DNA of 64,000 nt from Serinicoccus kebangsaanensis (GTDB lineage Bacteria > Actinomycetota > Actinomycetes > Actinomycetales > Dermatophilaceae), in contig NZ_VSLG01000012.1 in NCBI RefSeq assembly GCF_008919445.1, forward strand, positions 47,135-111,134. Direction: 5' to 3'. The notes under the pieces were generated by a model. It saw only the letters and a program-made list of their open reading frames with translations. It was not told where the DNA came from and ran no database searches. Below are positions 26,656-34,190 of this stretch, piece by piece. Position numbers and translations under genes: made by a program. Each line of letters starts with the position of its first letter. Position 1 is the first letter of the stretch.

Positions 26656-27285
26656 TCACCCACCGAGGATGCCGAGGTCGTAGGCCCGGGCGACGGCCGC
26701 GGCTCGGTCGGCGACGCCGAGCTTGTCGTAGATGTGCCCCAGGTGCGTCTTCACCGTGGCCTCGCTGATGAAGAGGTCCTGGGCGATGAGCCGGTTGGAG
26801 CGTCCTCGCGCCACCAGGGTCAGGACCTCGCGCTCGCGGACGCTCACCGTGCCCGACCGGGAGGGTTCCCGGACGTGGGACGCGAGCCGTGCCGACACGG
26901 CGGGCGACAGCACGGTCTCACCAGCGGCGGTCGCCCGGACGGCCTCGAAGAGCTGCGTGGAAGGAGTGTCCTTGAGCAGGTAGCCGGTCGCCCCGGCCTC
27001 GATCGCCGCGACCGTGTCCGAGTCGGTGTCGAAGGTGGTCAGCACCAGCACCGCGGCGCGCGACCCCTGATCCCGCAGCGCGCGAACGGCGTCGACGCCA
27101 CCCCCGCCGGGCATCCTGAGATCCATCACCACGACGTCGGGGTCGACGCGCCGCACCATCGTGACCGCCTCGGGACCGCTGGCGGCCTCGCCGACGACGT
27201 CGAAGTCGGGCACCGCGGCGAGCATGCTGCGTATGCCGTCGCGCACGACGGGGTGGTCGTCCACGACCACCAGCCTGATGGTCAT
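26656..27285 (-). CDS. NarL-family response regulator
   Basis: This 209-residue regulator has a receiver (VVVDDHP, phosphoacceptor Asp in VVVMDLRMPG, GYLLKDTP) and a C-terminal LuxR helix-turn-helix (LTLVARGRSNRLIAQDLFISEATVK region). Its start overlaps the kinase stop (ATGA). It is the output of the kinase encoded immediately upstream and probably controls the ABC exporter in the same operon. Confidence 0.92.
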   Translation of the reverse strand: MTIRLVVVDDHPVVRDGIRSMLAAVPDFDVVGEAASGPEAVTMVRRVDPDVVVMDLRMPGGGGVDAVRALRDQGSRAAVLVLTTFDTDSDTVAAIEAGATGYLLKDTPSTQLFEAVRATAAGETVLSPAVSARLASHVREPSRSGTVSVREREVLTLVARGRSNRLIAQDLFISEATVKTHLGHIYDKLGVADRAAAVARAYDLGILGG

Positions 27286-28430
27286 GCCGCCTCCCGGGCC
27301 AGGGCGGGCAGGCGCAGGGAGAAGGCCGTGCCGTCCCCGGGCCGCGACTCCACCTCCAGCTCGCCCGCGAGCCGTTCCGCCCGCTGCCGCATCCCGCGGA
27401 GGCCGAAGGAGCTGGTCGGTCTCGGTGCGCCCGGGTCGAAGCCGACGCCGTCGTCCCGGACGTCGAGCACGATCTCCGTGTCGTCGTAGGACAGCGTCAC
27501 GCCGACACGCTGGGCACGGGCGTGCTTGCCGACGTTGGTCAGGGACTCCTGCGCGATCCGTAGCACGGTCGCCTCGACCTCGGGGTGCAACGGGGTGGCG
27601 TCACCGGTGACCACGACGTCCGCCCGCACCTCGCGCTCCCGTGCCCAGGTCGCCACCAGGTCGCGCAGCGCCTCCACCAGCGAGGCACCGTCGAGCCCTC
27701 TGGGCGAGAGGTCCAGCATCGAGCGTCGGGCATCGGCCAGGGCGTCTCGAGCCAAGGTCAGCGCCCGCTCCTGCCGCTCACCACCCACCGACGCCTCCAG
27801 CTGGGCCACGATGCCCGCCAGGCTCTGGGCGGTCGTGTCGTGGATCTCCCGGGCCAGCCGCTGCCGTTCCTCCAGGGCGCCCGAGCGGCGCGCCTGCGCG
27901 AGGAGCTGCTCGTGCAGGCGCTCGTTCTCGGCGATCACGCGCTCGAGCTCGGCATTCACCCGCTCGAGCTCGTCCTTGCGCTGCTCGGTGTGCTGGGCCA
28001 ACGCGCCGAAGTACCCGACCAGCCCGAGGTTGAGCAGGACGAGCGCGGCGAAGACGATGCCCTGCAGCCGGTCGTCCGGCGGGAAGCCGCCCGACTGCGC
28101 ACCGGCCAGGGTCACCGCCACCAGGGCCAGCGCGGCATACAGGCGAGGACCCTTCAGCAGCACGAAGACGTCGACGAAACCGACGCAGGCGAAGATCGCG
28201 TAAAACGGGTTCAGCCAGCACAGGACGAAGGCCAGGGCGCTGCGGCCCCACCAGCCGACCTGCCCGGTGGGGAGGAGCAGGAGCCACAACGCGGTCACCC
28301 CGGTGAGCGCCAGGGTGGCCGGAAGGCCGGCGGCCGCGTCACCGAGGGCCGGTCGGGCCGCGACCGCGACCGCGGTGGCCAGGGCGAGCAGTCCGAAGGG
28401 CAGCAGCCGCAGCAGCCGGTCCTCGCTCAT
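27282..28430 (-). CDS. NarL-type sensor histidine kinase
   Basis: This 382-residue kinase has about five membrane helices, a coiled linker (ERVNAELERVIAENERL), a HisKA_3 helix with phospho-His in REIHDTTAQSLAGIV, and an HATPase domain with VRDDGVGFD and SFGLRGMRQRAERL. The second of two nearby ATGs is preferred since GGGAGG lies nine bases before it. It follows the ABC permease by 19 bases. Confidence 0.9.
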   Translation of the reverse strand: MSEDRLLRLLPFGLLALATAVAVAARPALGDAAAGLPATLALTGVTALWLLLLPTGQVGWWGRSALAFVLCWLNPFYAIFACVGFVDVFVLLKGPRLYAALALVAVTLAGAQSGGFPPDDRLQGIVFAALVLLNLGLVGYFGALAQHTEQRKDELERVNAELERVIAENERLHEQLLAQARRSGALEERQRLAREIHDTTAQSLAGIVAQLEASVGGERQERALTLARDALADARRSMLDLSPRGLDGASLVEALRDLVATWAREREVRADVVVTGDATPLHPEVEATVLRIAQESLTNVGKHARAQRVGVTLSYDDTEIVLDVRDDGVGFDPGAPRPTSSFGLRGMRQRAERLAGELEVESRPGDGTAFSLRLPALAREAA

Positions 28431-28449
28431 GGCAGCCATCCTCCCAGGA

Positions 28450-29214
28450 TCACTCCCACCGGAACAGCTTCACCGAGACGAGGGCGAGCAGCACGCCCCA
28501 GCCCGCCGTCACGAGGAGGTCGACGAGGTCAGGGGTCCGCCCCAGCATCGCGTCGCTCAGCATCTCGGCGGCAGCCCCGAGGGGCGTCGCGACGACGATG
28601 TCGTGCAGCACCCCCGGCATGGCCTGCACGGGGAGGTAGACACCGGCGGTGAAGATCATCGGGAAGAACACGATCATGCTGAGCGTCTGCACCACCCGCG
28701 TGGTCCGGGCGACCGACGTCAGGACGGCACCGATGGAGAAGGTGGTGGCGGTCGCCAGGACCAGACCTACGGCATACCAGAGGACGCTCCCCGGCCACGG
28801 GACGCCGTAGACCACCCTGCCGACTGTCAGGGCGAGGACCACCGCCGCGAGGACCGCCGCGGCGTGCAGGCCGACCTGGGCGAGCAGGAGGGAGGCGGGA
28901 TGCACCGGGGTGGTGCGGAGCCGGCGCAGGATGCCCCGCTCGCGGTAGCCCGCGACCACGGCCGGCATCGAGAACACCGCTGCCGTGGTCATGGCGAACA
29001 TGATCACGGTCGAGGTGTAGACGTCGACCACGCGGAGCCCGCCCAGGCCGGGCTCGGCCTGGTGGAAGCCCGGGACGGCGCCGAGGATCCCGAGCAGCAG
29101 CGGTGGGAAGAGCAGGATCCAGAAGAGCGAGCCGGGCTCTCGCGCGAAGAGTCGCGCCTCGGTGCGCACCACCGTCGAGGTGGTGCTGGGGGTGCTGGCG
29201 GTGACGGTGCTCAT
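28450..29214 (-). CDS. ABC-2 type transporter permease
   Basis: This 254-residue membrane protein has six hydrophobic helices and a YRERGILRRLRTTPVHP-type cytoplasmic loop typical of ABC-2 permeases of drug exporters. Its start overlaps the ATPase stop (ATGA), forming an exporter pair. The downstream kinase and regulator suggest that the exporter is induced by its own substrate. Confidence 0.9.
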   Translation of the reverse strand: MSTVTASTPSTTSTVVRTEARLFAREPGSLFWILLFPPLLLGILGAVPGFHQAEPGLGGLRVVDVYTSTVIMFAMTTAAVFSMPAVVAGYRERGILRRLRTTPVHPASLLLAQVGLHAAAVLAAVVLALTVGRVVYGVPWPGSVLWYAVGLVLATATTFSIGAVLTSVARTTRVVQTLSMIVFFPMIFTAGVYLPVQAMPGVLHDIVVATPLGAAAEMLSDAMLGRTPDLVDLLVTAGWGVLLALVSVKLFRWE

Positions 29215-30146
29215 GCCGGTGCCTCCTCGGGGTCGTGGTCGTCCGCGTGGTCGGTGAGGGAGAGGTAGGCGGTGTCGAGAGTGCCGTCGAGGACACGCAG
29301 CCCGTGCGGCACGACGCCCGCCGACGTGAGTGCTCCGAGGACCGCGGTCGGTGCGCCCTCGCCACCCTCGACGACCACCCGGTCCCCGTCGGACCGGACC
29401 TGGCTGACGTCGGCGAGCTCCCGGATCGGGACGAGGTCGATCGGTGCGGACGGCACGAACGAGACCACGGTCGCCGACGACGCGCCGCCGATCAGCTCGG
29501 CGGGGGACCCGATGGCCCGGACCCGCCCGCGGTCGATGATGGCGATCCGGTCGCTGAGCTCGTGCGCCTCCTCCATCGCATGCGTGACCAGCAGGATGGT
29601 CGTGCCCTCGTCACGGATGTCGCGCACCAACGACCAGACGTCGCGGCGTGCCCGTGGGTCGAGACCGGTGCTCAGCTCGTCGAGGACGGCGACCCGCGGC
29701 CGACCCACCAGGGCGAGGGCGACGGAGAGCCGCTGCTGCTGCCCGCCGCTGAGATCCCCGAAGTGTCGTCGCAGGTGGGTGGTGAGGTCCAGCCGCTCGG
29801 CGAGCTCGCCCCATGGTCGTGGGTCGTCGTAGAAGGAGGTCCACAGCCGCAGCGCCTCCTCCACGGTGATCTTGGGCTGCAGCTGGGTCTGCTGCAGCTG
29901 GACGCCGATGATGCGGGTGGCGGCCCCACGATCGGTCCACGGGTCGACCCCGTGCACCCGGACCCGGCCGGAGTCACCGACCCGGAGGCCCGAGACCGAC
30001 TCCACGGTCGTCGTCTTGCCTGCGCCGTTCGGGCCGAGGATGCCGAAGACCTGGCCCTGGGCCACCTCGAAGCTCACGTCGTCGACGGCGACCGTGGTGC
30101 CGTACGTCTTGCGCAGGTTCTCGACCTGCACCGCTGGGATGTCCAT
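29211..30146 (-). CDS. ABC transporter ATP-binding protein (drug/antibiotic exporter type)
   Basis: This 311-residue ATPase has Walker A GPNGAGKTTT, a Q-loop, signature LSGGQQQRLS, Walker B VAVLDELST and the switch His in LLVTHAME. An 80-residue C-terminal extension resembles that of DrrA-type ATPases. The ATG at 30146 gives the usual N-terminus (MDIPAVQVENLRKTYG); a GTG 33 bases upstream is possible. It leads a four-gene operon: ATPase, permease, kinase, regulator. Confidence 0.92.
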   Translation of the reverse strand: MDIPAVQVENLRKTYGTTVAVDDVSFEVAQGQVFGILGPNGAGKTTTVESVSGLRVGDSGRVRVHGVDPWTDRGAATRIIGVQLQQTQLQPKITVEEALRLWTSFYDDPRPWGELAERLDLTTHLRRHFGDLSGGQQQRLSVALALVGRPRVAVLDELSTGLDPRARRDVWSLVRDIRDEGTTILLVTHAMEEAHELSDRIAIIDRGRVRAIGSPAELIGGASSATVVSFVPSAPIDLVPIRELADVSQVRSDGDRVVVEGGEGAPTAVLGALTSAGVVPHGLRVLDGTLDTAYLSLTDHADDHDPEEAPA

Positions 30147-30227
30147 GTCTCCACGATCCGCGGCGTCGGGCGTCCGCACATCGGGCGACCGGAGACGATC
30201 GGCATCAACCGATCGGTGGATGCCTCG

Positions 30228-31145
30228 CTACCCCGCCGCGGTGACGAACGTCCCCGCCGTGCCGTCGACGAGCGAGGCGACCTCCTCCAGGCTGCCGATC
30301 GCCGCCGCCGCGCCCGCTCCGCCGACCTCGACGAACCGGCATACCGCCTCCACCTTGGGGCCCATCGACCCGGGCGGAAGGTCCAGCGCCCGCAGCCGGG
30401 CCGGTGTGGTGCGCCGCACCTCCTGCCGCCGGTCGGTGCCGTAGGCCTCCATCACCGCCGGCACGTCGGTGAGCACGAGCAGCCGCTCGGCGCCCAGGCG
30501 GTGCGCCAGGAGTGCGGCGGACAGGTCCTTGTCGATCACCGCCTCGACCCCGCGCAGGTCACCCGTCCCGGTGCGCACCACGGGCACTCCGCCGCCACCG
30601 GCGCAGACGACGATCACCGACTCGTCGAGCAGGTGGTCGATGAGCTGGGTCTCGATGATCTCGCGCGGCCGGGGCGAGGGGACCACCCGTCGCCAGTGCT
30701 CGCCGTCGGCCTTGACCTGCCACCCGTGCCGCTCCGCGAGCTCGTGGGCGGTCCGCTCGTCGTAGACCTCCCCGACGAACTTCGTGGGATCGGCGAACGC
30801 CGGGTCCTCCGCGTCGACGAGCGTCTGGTTGAGGACGGCGGCGAACTGCCGGTAAGGGCGCTCGTTGCCGATCGCCTGCAGGATCCAGTAGCCGATCAGG
30901 CCCTGGGTCATCGCGCCCAGCGCGTCGAACGGGTAGGGCTGGCTCAGCCGCGCGTCGTCGGCGCTCTCCATCGCCAGGATCCCGACCTGCGGCCCGTTGC
31001 CGTGGGTGATCACCACCTGGTGGTCGTCGGTGAGCGGCGCCAGCGCACGCATCGCCCGGCGGATGTTCGCGACCTGGGCCGCGGCGTCCGGGACCTGACC
31101 GCGCTCGAGCAGCGCGTTCCCACCGAGAGCGACGACGATCCTCAT
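30228..31145 (-). CDS. arcC: Carbamate kinase
   Basis: This 305-residue amino acid kinase makes ATP from carbamoyl phosphate or the reverse. It starts MRIVVALGGNALLERGQ, has ITHGNGPQVG, CAGGGGVPVV, VIDKDLSAALLA and GSMGPKVEA, all family landmarks. Arginine deiminase and ornithine carbamoyltransferase genes are not adjacent. TACCGT ends six bases before the ATG, so it is probably leaderless. It is divergent from the heme oxygenase gene. Confidence 0.95.
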   Translation of the reverse strand: MRIVVALGGNALLERGQVPDAAAQVANIRRAMRALAPLTDDHQVVITHGNGPQVGILAMESADDARLSQPYPFDALGAMTQGLIGYWILQAIGNERPYRQFAAVLNQTLVDAEDPAFADPTKFVGEVYDERTAHELAERHGWQVKADGEHWRRVVPSPRPREIIETQLIDHLLDESVIVVCAGGGGVPVVRTGTGDLRGVEAVIDKDLSAALLAHRLGAERLLVLTDVPAVMEAYGTDRRQEVRRTTPARLRALDLPPGSMGPKVEAVCRFVEVGGAGAAAAIGSLEEVASLVDGTAGTFVTAAG

Positions 31146-31157
31146 GGGCAGACGGTA
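31146..31157 (-). promoter_or_regulatory. Leaderless promoter of arcC
   Basis: TACCGT on the minus strand (31152-31157) with a six-base gap to the ATG at 31145. Confidence 0.5.
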
Positions 31158-31215
31158 TGCGCTCGCCCCCCTGGTGGGCGGGACGCGCCGCTTCCGCGCG
31201 GCACCGGGGACGGCT

Positions 31216-31235
31216 AAACTTAGGGTGACCTTAGT
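31216..31235. promoter_or_regulatory. Weak candidate DtxR/IdeR iron box
   Basis: CTTAGGGTGACCTTAG precedes the heme oxygenase gene. It partly resembles the DtxR/IdeR consensus but matches only about half of the 19 positions. It is listed since heme oxygenase genes in actinobacteria are often iron-regulated. Confidence 0.25.
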
Positions 31236-31258
31236 CGTGTCGAGCAAAGGTGAGAGCC

Positions 31259-31936
31259 GTGACCGCTCCACTGTCCGAGGCGCTGCGTGCGGCCACCGCG
31301 TCGGCACATGCCTCCGCCGAGCGCTCCGCCTTCGTCACCGACCTCGTGGAGGGTCGCGCGTGCGCGGCCGCGTTCACCGCCCTCGCCACCCAGCACCTGC
31401 TCGTCTACCGCGCGCTCGAGGACGTGCTGCGCACCCACTACGCCGACCACCCGCTGCTGGCCGCGGTGGACGACCGGCGGCTGGACCGGGTGCCGTCCCT
31501 GGTCCACGACCTCGGGGTGCTGGTCGGTCCGGACCACGAGGTGCGACTGGCCGACGGGCGGCTGCCGATCTGCGTGGCCACCACGGCCTACGCGACGACC
31601 CTGCGGGAGCGGCATACCCCGGAGATGGTCCTGGCCAACCACTACGTGCGCTACCTCGGGGACCTGTCCGGCGGACAGATCGTCGCCCGGCTGGTGCACC
31701 GGCACTACGGCGTGCCCACGGACGGCCTGACCTTCTACACCTTCGCGGGCATCGTCAAGCCCAAGGTCTACAAGGACGACTACCGGGCGCGGCTGGACCG
31801 GATCCCGCTCACCGGTGACCAGCGGCAGGCGGTGCTCGAGGCGGCGGTCGAGAGCTTCCGGCTGAACGAGGCGGTCTTCGCCGACCTCAGCGCCGCGCGC
31901 CGGCCGTTGCACTCGGCCGCCGGGGTCGGCGGCTGA
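31259..31936 (+). CDS. Heme oxygenase (HmuO/HO-1 family)
   Basis: This 225-residue enzyme opens heme to biliverdin, CO and iron in the cytoplasm. The proximal His is His17 (ATASAHASAE), and the distal helix YLGDLSGGQIVARL carries the conserved glycines over the heme. The GTG at 31259 is preferred to one nine bases upstream as AAAGGTGAG then acts as Shine-Dalgarno. The stop overlaps the next start (TGATG), coupling it to a DedA-like membrane protein. It may supply iron from host or environmental heme. Confidence 0.92.
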   Translation: MTAPLSEALRAATASAHASAERSAFVTDLVEGRACAAAFTALATQHLLVYRALEDVLRTHYADHPLLAAVDDRRLDRVPSLVHDLGVLVGPDHEVRLADGRLPICVATTAYATTLRERHTPEMVLANHYVRYLGDLSGGQIVARLVHRHYGVPTDGLTFYTFAGIVKPKVYKDDYRARLDRIPLTGDQRQAVLEAAVESFRLNEAVFADLSAARRPLHSAAGVGG

Positions 31937-32523
31937 TGCCCCACCTCGACTCCTATCCCTTCGCCGCCGCCTTCCTCTTCCTCTTCGGGGTGGCGATGCT
32001 GCGCGGGCAGGCGACCTACGGCATCGCCCGCCTGGTCACCGAGCAGACCCTGCGACACACCCGTCCGGACAGCGGGTGGGCCGCCTCGGTCCACCGCTGG
32101 TTGGCCGGTGAGGCGGTCGGTCGCGGGCGGGCTGCGGTGCAGCGGTGGGGCATGGTCGCGGTCGCGGCGTGCTATCTCACCGTGGGCTTCCAGACGCTCG
32201 TCCTGGCGGGAGCCGGCGCGATCCGTATGCCCTGGGCCCGCTTCAGCCTGGCGCAGGTGCCTGGCGCCCTGGCGTGGGCCACGATCTACGCGACGATCGG
32301 CTTCGCGGTCTGGATGGCGCTGATCGGCGCGGCGGTCAGCGGTCACCCGTTGCTGGTGCTGCTCGTCCTGCTCGTGCTGGTCGCCGCGGTGCTGGGGGCC
32401 CGCTCACTCCTGCGGCGTCGCCGCTTCCTGCTCGACGACTCCGAGGATGTGGTCGGCCGGGTAGAGGCCCTGCAGCACCTGGGTGTTGACGAGGAAGGTG
32501 GGCGTCGAGGAGACACCGAGTGA
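31936..32523 (+). CDS. DedA-like membrane protein
   Basis: This 195-residue protein has four hydrophobic segments and a DedA/VTT-type stretch (GAGAIRMPWARFSLAQVPGA) in which the Gly/Arg/Pro pattern is preserved. The N-terminal DedA part is reduced relative to the 200-220 residue family norm. It is coupled to the heme oxygenase gene. The last 40 codons overlap, in antisense, the 3' end of the DsbA-like gene by 120 bases. Function is unknown; membrane lipid transport is a family guess. Confidence 0.65.
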   Translation: MPHLDSYPFAAAFLFLFGVAMLRGQATYGIARLVTEQTLRHTRPDSGWAASVHRWLAGEAVGRGRAAVQRWGMVAVAACYLTVGFQTLVLAGAGAIRMPWARFSLAQVPGALAWATIYATIGFAVWMALIGAAVSGHPLLVLLVLLVLVAAVLGARSLLRRRRFLLDDSEDVVGRVEALQHLGVDEEGGRRGDTE

Positions 32524-33258
32524 GCGGGCCTCCTCGGTGTCGGACCGCACCGCCTCGAGCAGCTCCTCGTCGTCGAGGGCTGCCCTGAACTGCTCTAGGT
32601 CCGGCACACCGACCTCCCCGGCGATCGCGATCAGCTCCTCGCGGCCGTAGTCCCCGTGCCCATCGGTCGAGAGCGCGAAGACCGCGTCCTGGAAGGCGGT
32701 GAGCCGTCCCTGCTCGGCCGCGGCGCGACCGGCGACGGCGGCCAGCTCCGAGGCCTCGTCGAAGAGGACCAGGTCACGGAACTCGATCCGCAGCGTGCCG
32801 TCCTGCACGAGGGGCTCGAGCTCCGGGCGCACCTCCAGCTGGAACCGGGCGCAGTAGGGGCACCGGTAGTCGGCGTACTCGATCATGACGACCGGGGCGT
32901 CGACCTCGCCGACCGCCATGGTGTCGTCGGGGTCGCGCCGCTGCAGGTCCAGCAGCAGCTGGGCGATCTCGGGGGAGGGCGTCTGCCCGGACGCGCCGGG
33001 CTCGGTGCTCGGCTCCTCCGGGTCGACGGCCGGGGTGCTGCCCTCCGGATCGGGGCTGCTCGGCTGGCCGACGCTCTCCTCGCCCGTCGACGGGGCGGTC
33101 ACGGTGACCCTCGCCCCGTCGGCGGTGGCCCCCGGGTCCCGCCCGTCCAGCGCCCACCAGGCGATGAAGGCCGTCACCAGGGCGATCACCACGGCGGCGA
33201 CCGCCCACGCGATCCCGACGGCCGTGCGGTCGGTGGTCCGGTCTCCGGGCGCACTCAC
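32404..33258 (-). CDS. Membrane-anchored DsbA-like thiol oxidoreductase
   Basis: This 284-residue protein has one N-terminal membrane helix (about 15-37), a Ser/Pro/Glu-rich linker and a thioredoxin/DsbA domain with active site CPYC at about residues 135-138, cis-Pro in SSTPTFLVN. It would form or isomerise disulfides outside the membrane. The GTG at 33258 gives MSAPGDRTTD; another GTG lies six codons upstream. Its 3' end overlaps the convergent DedA-like gene by 120 bases. Confidence 0.85.
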   Translation of the reverse strand: MSAPGDRTTDRTAVGIAWAVAAVVIALVTAFIAWWALDGRDPGATADGARVTVTAPSTGEESVGQPSSPDPEGSTPAVDPEEPSTEPGASGQTPSPEIAQLLLDLQRRDPDDTMAVGEVDAPVVMIEYADYRCPYCARFQLEVRPELEPLVQDGTLRIEFRDLVLFDEASELAAVAGRAAAEQGRLTAFQDAVFALSTDGHGDYGREELIAIAGEVGVPDLEQFRAALDDEELLEAVRSDTEEARSLGVSSTPTFLVNTQVLQGLYPADHILGVVEQEAATPQE

Positions 33259-33353
33259 CCGGCCAGGGTGGCACACGGCGGTGGCCTGCCGTCCGCGGGG
33301 CGCCGACCTGCCGTTCGTCGGGGCGGGCCGGACGGCCCTGAGACCATGGACCG

Positions 33354-33926
33354 ATGCGCGCCTTCATCGCCCTCCTCCCGCCGGCCGAGGTCGGCACGGA
33401 GCTGGACCACTTCCTCGATCCGCGGCAGGAGGCGCTCGCGCCTCGCGGGCACTGGCGCTGGACCCGGCCCGAGCACCGGCACCTGACCCTGGCCTTCCTC
33501 CCCGAGCTGGAGGAGTGGCGCGAGGAGTCGCTGGTCGAGGCCGGGGAGGAGTGGGCCGCGCGGACCCGTCCCGTGCGGCTCGCCCTCCGTGGGGCCGGGG
33601 CCTTCCCCGACCCGGGTGCGGCACGGGTGCTGTGGGCCGGGGTCGAGCAGTCGGACCCGGGGTCGTTGGAGAGCTGGGCGCAGAGCCTGCGGGCGCTGTC
33701 GAGCCGGGCGGGTGCCCGCGTCGACGGCACCCGGTTCGCCCCGCACCTCACCCTGGCCCGCGCGGTCGGGCGCCCCCGCGCCGCGGGTCACCTGCTCCAG
33801 GCCCTGGACACCGTGCATACCTCGCCGTGGGTGGTGGACGAGATCTGCCTCGTCCGGTCCGAGCTCGGCCAGGGCCCCGGCGGCACCCCGAGGTATGCCG
33901 TGCGCCACACCTGGACCGTCCGCTGA
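33354..33926 (+). CDS. thpR: 2'-5' RNA ligase family protein (LigT/ThpR-like)
   Basis: This 190-residue protein has the two HxTx motifs of the 2H phosphoesterase superfamily: HLTLAF at His43 and HLTLAR at about His131. Bacterial ThpR acts as RNA 2',3'-cyclic phosphodiesterase. The N-terminus MRAFIALLPP is typical. It is divergent from the DsbA-like gene. Downstream lies a repeat-rich convergent region. Confidence 0.9.
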   Translation: MRAFIALLPPAEVGTELDHFLDPRQEALAPRGHWRWTRPEHRHLTLAFLPELEEWREESLVEAGEEWAARTRPVRLALRGAGAFPDPGAARVLWAGVEQSDPGSLESWAQSLRALSSRAGARVDGTRFAPHLTLARAVGRPRAAGHLLQALDTVHTSPWVVDEICLVRSELGQGPGGTPRYAVRHTWTVR

Positions 33927-33932
33927 CCCGGT

Positions 33933-33992
33933 GAGCCGCTGAGCCGCTGAGCCGCTGAGCCGCTCGATCGCTCGGCTGCTGAGCTGCTCAGC
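33933..33992. repeat. Four 8-bp tandem repeats and a palindrome
   Basis: GAGCCGCT occurs four times in tandem (33933-33964), followed by the hairpin GCTGAGC-T-GCTCAGC (33978-33992). It lies just after the ThpR stop and may help terminate transcription. Confidence 0.75.
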
Positions 33993-34006
33993 CCTCGCCC
34001 CTCCCT

Positions 34007-34190
34007 GACCGACCGCACGCTTTGTGTCGACCGACCGCACGCTTTGTGTCGACCGGCCGCACGCTCTGCGTCTTGGAACGCAAACTGCGCGGTCGGTGGG
34101 CGCAAACTGTGCGGCCTGTGGGAACAAACCGTGCGGTCGGTGGGTGCAAACTGCGCGGCCTGTCGGAGCAAACCGTGCGGTCGGTCGGGT
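34007..34190. repeat. Inverted array of 22-bp repeats (family C)
   Basis: Three forward units (34007-34072, unit core ACCGACCGCACGCTTTGTGT) are followed after six bases by five reverse units with CAAA at 34081, 34103, 34125, 34147 and 34169, all with exact 22-base spacing. Reverse units are diverged copies of the same sequence. The array fills the space between convergent genes and could fold into a large cruciform or RNA hairpin. Confidence 0.9.

Noticed and set aside
31216..31235. A firm DtxR/IdeR box before heme oxygenase
   Set aside because: It matches only about half of the 19-base consensus. It is kept only as a low-confidence feature.
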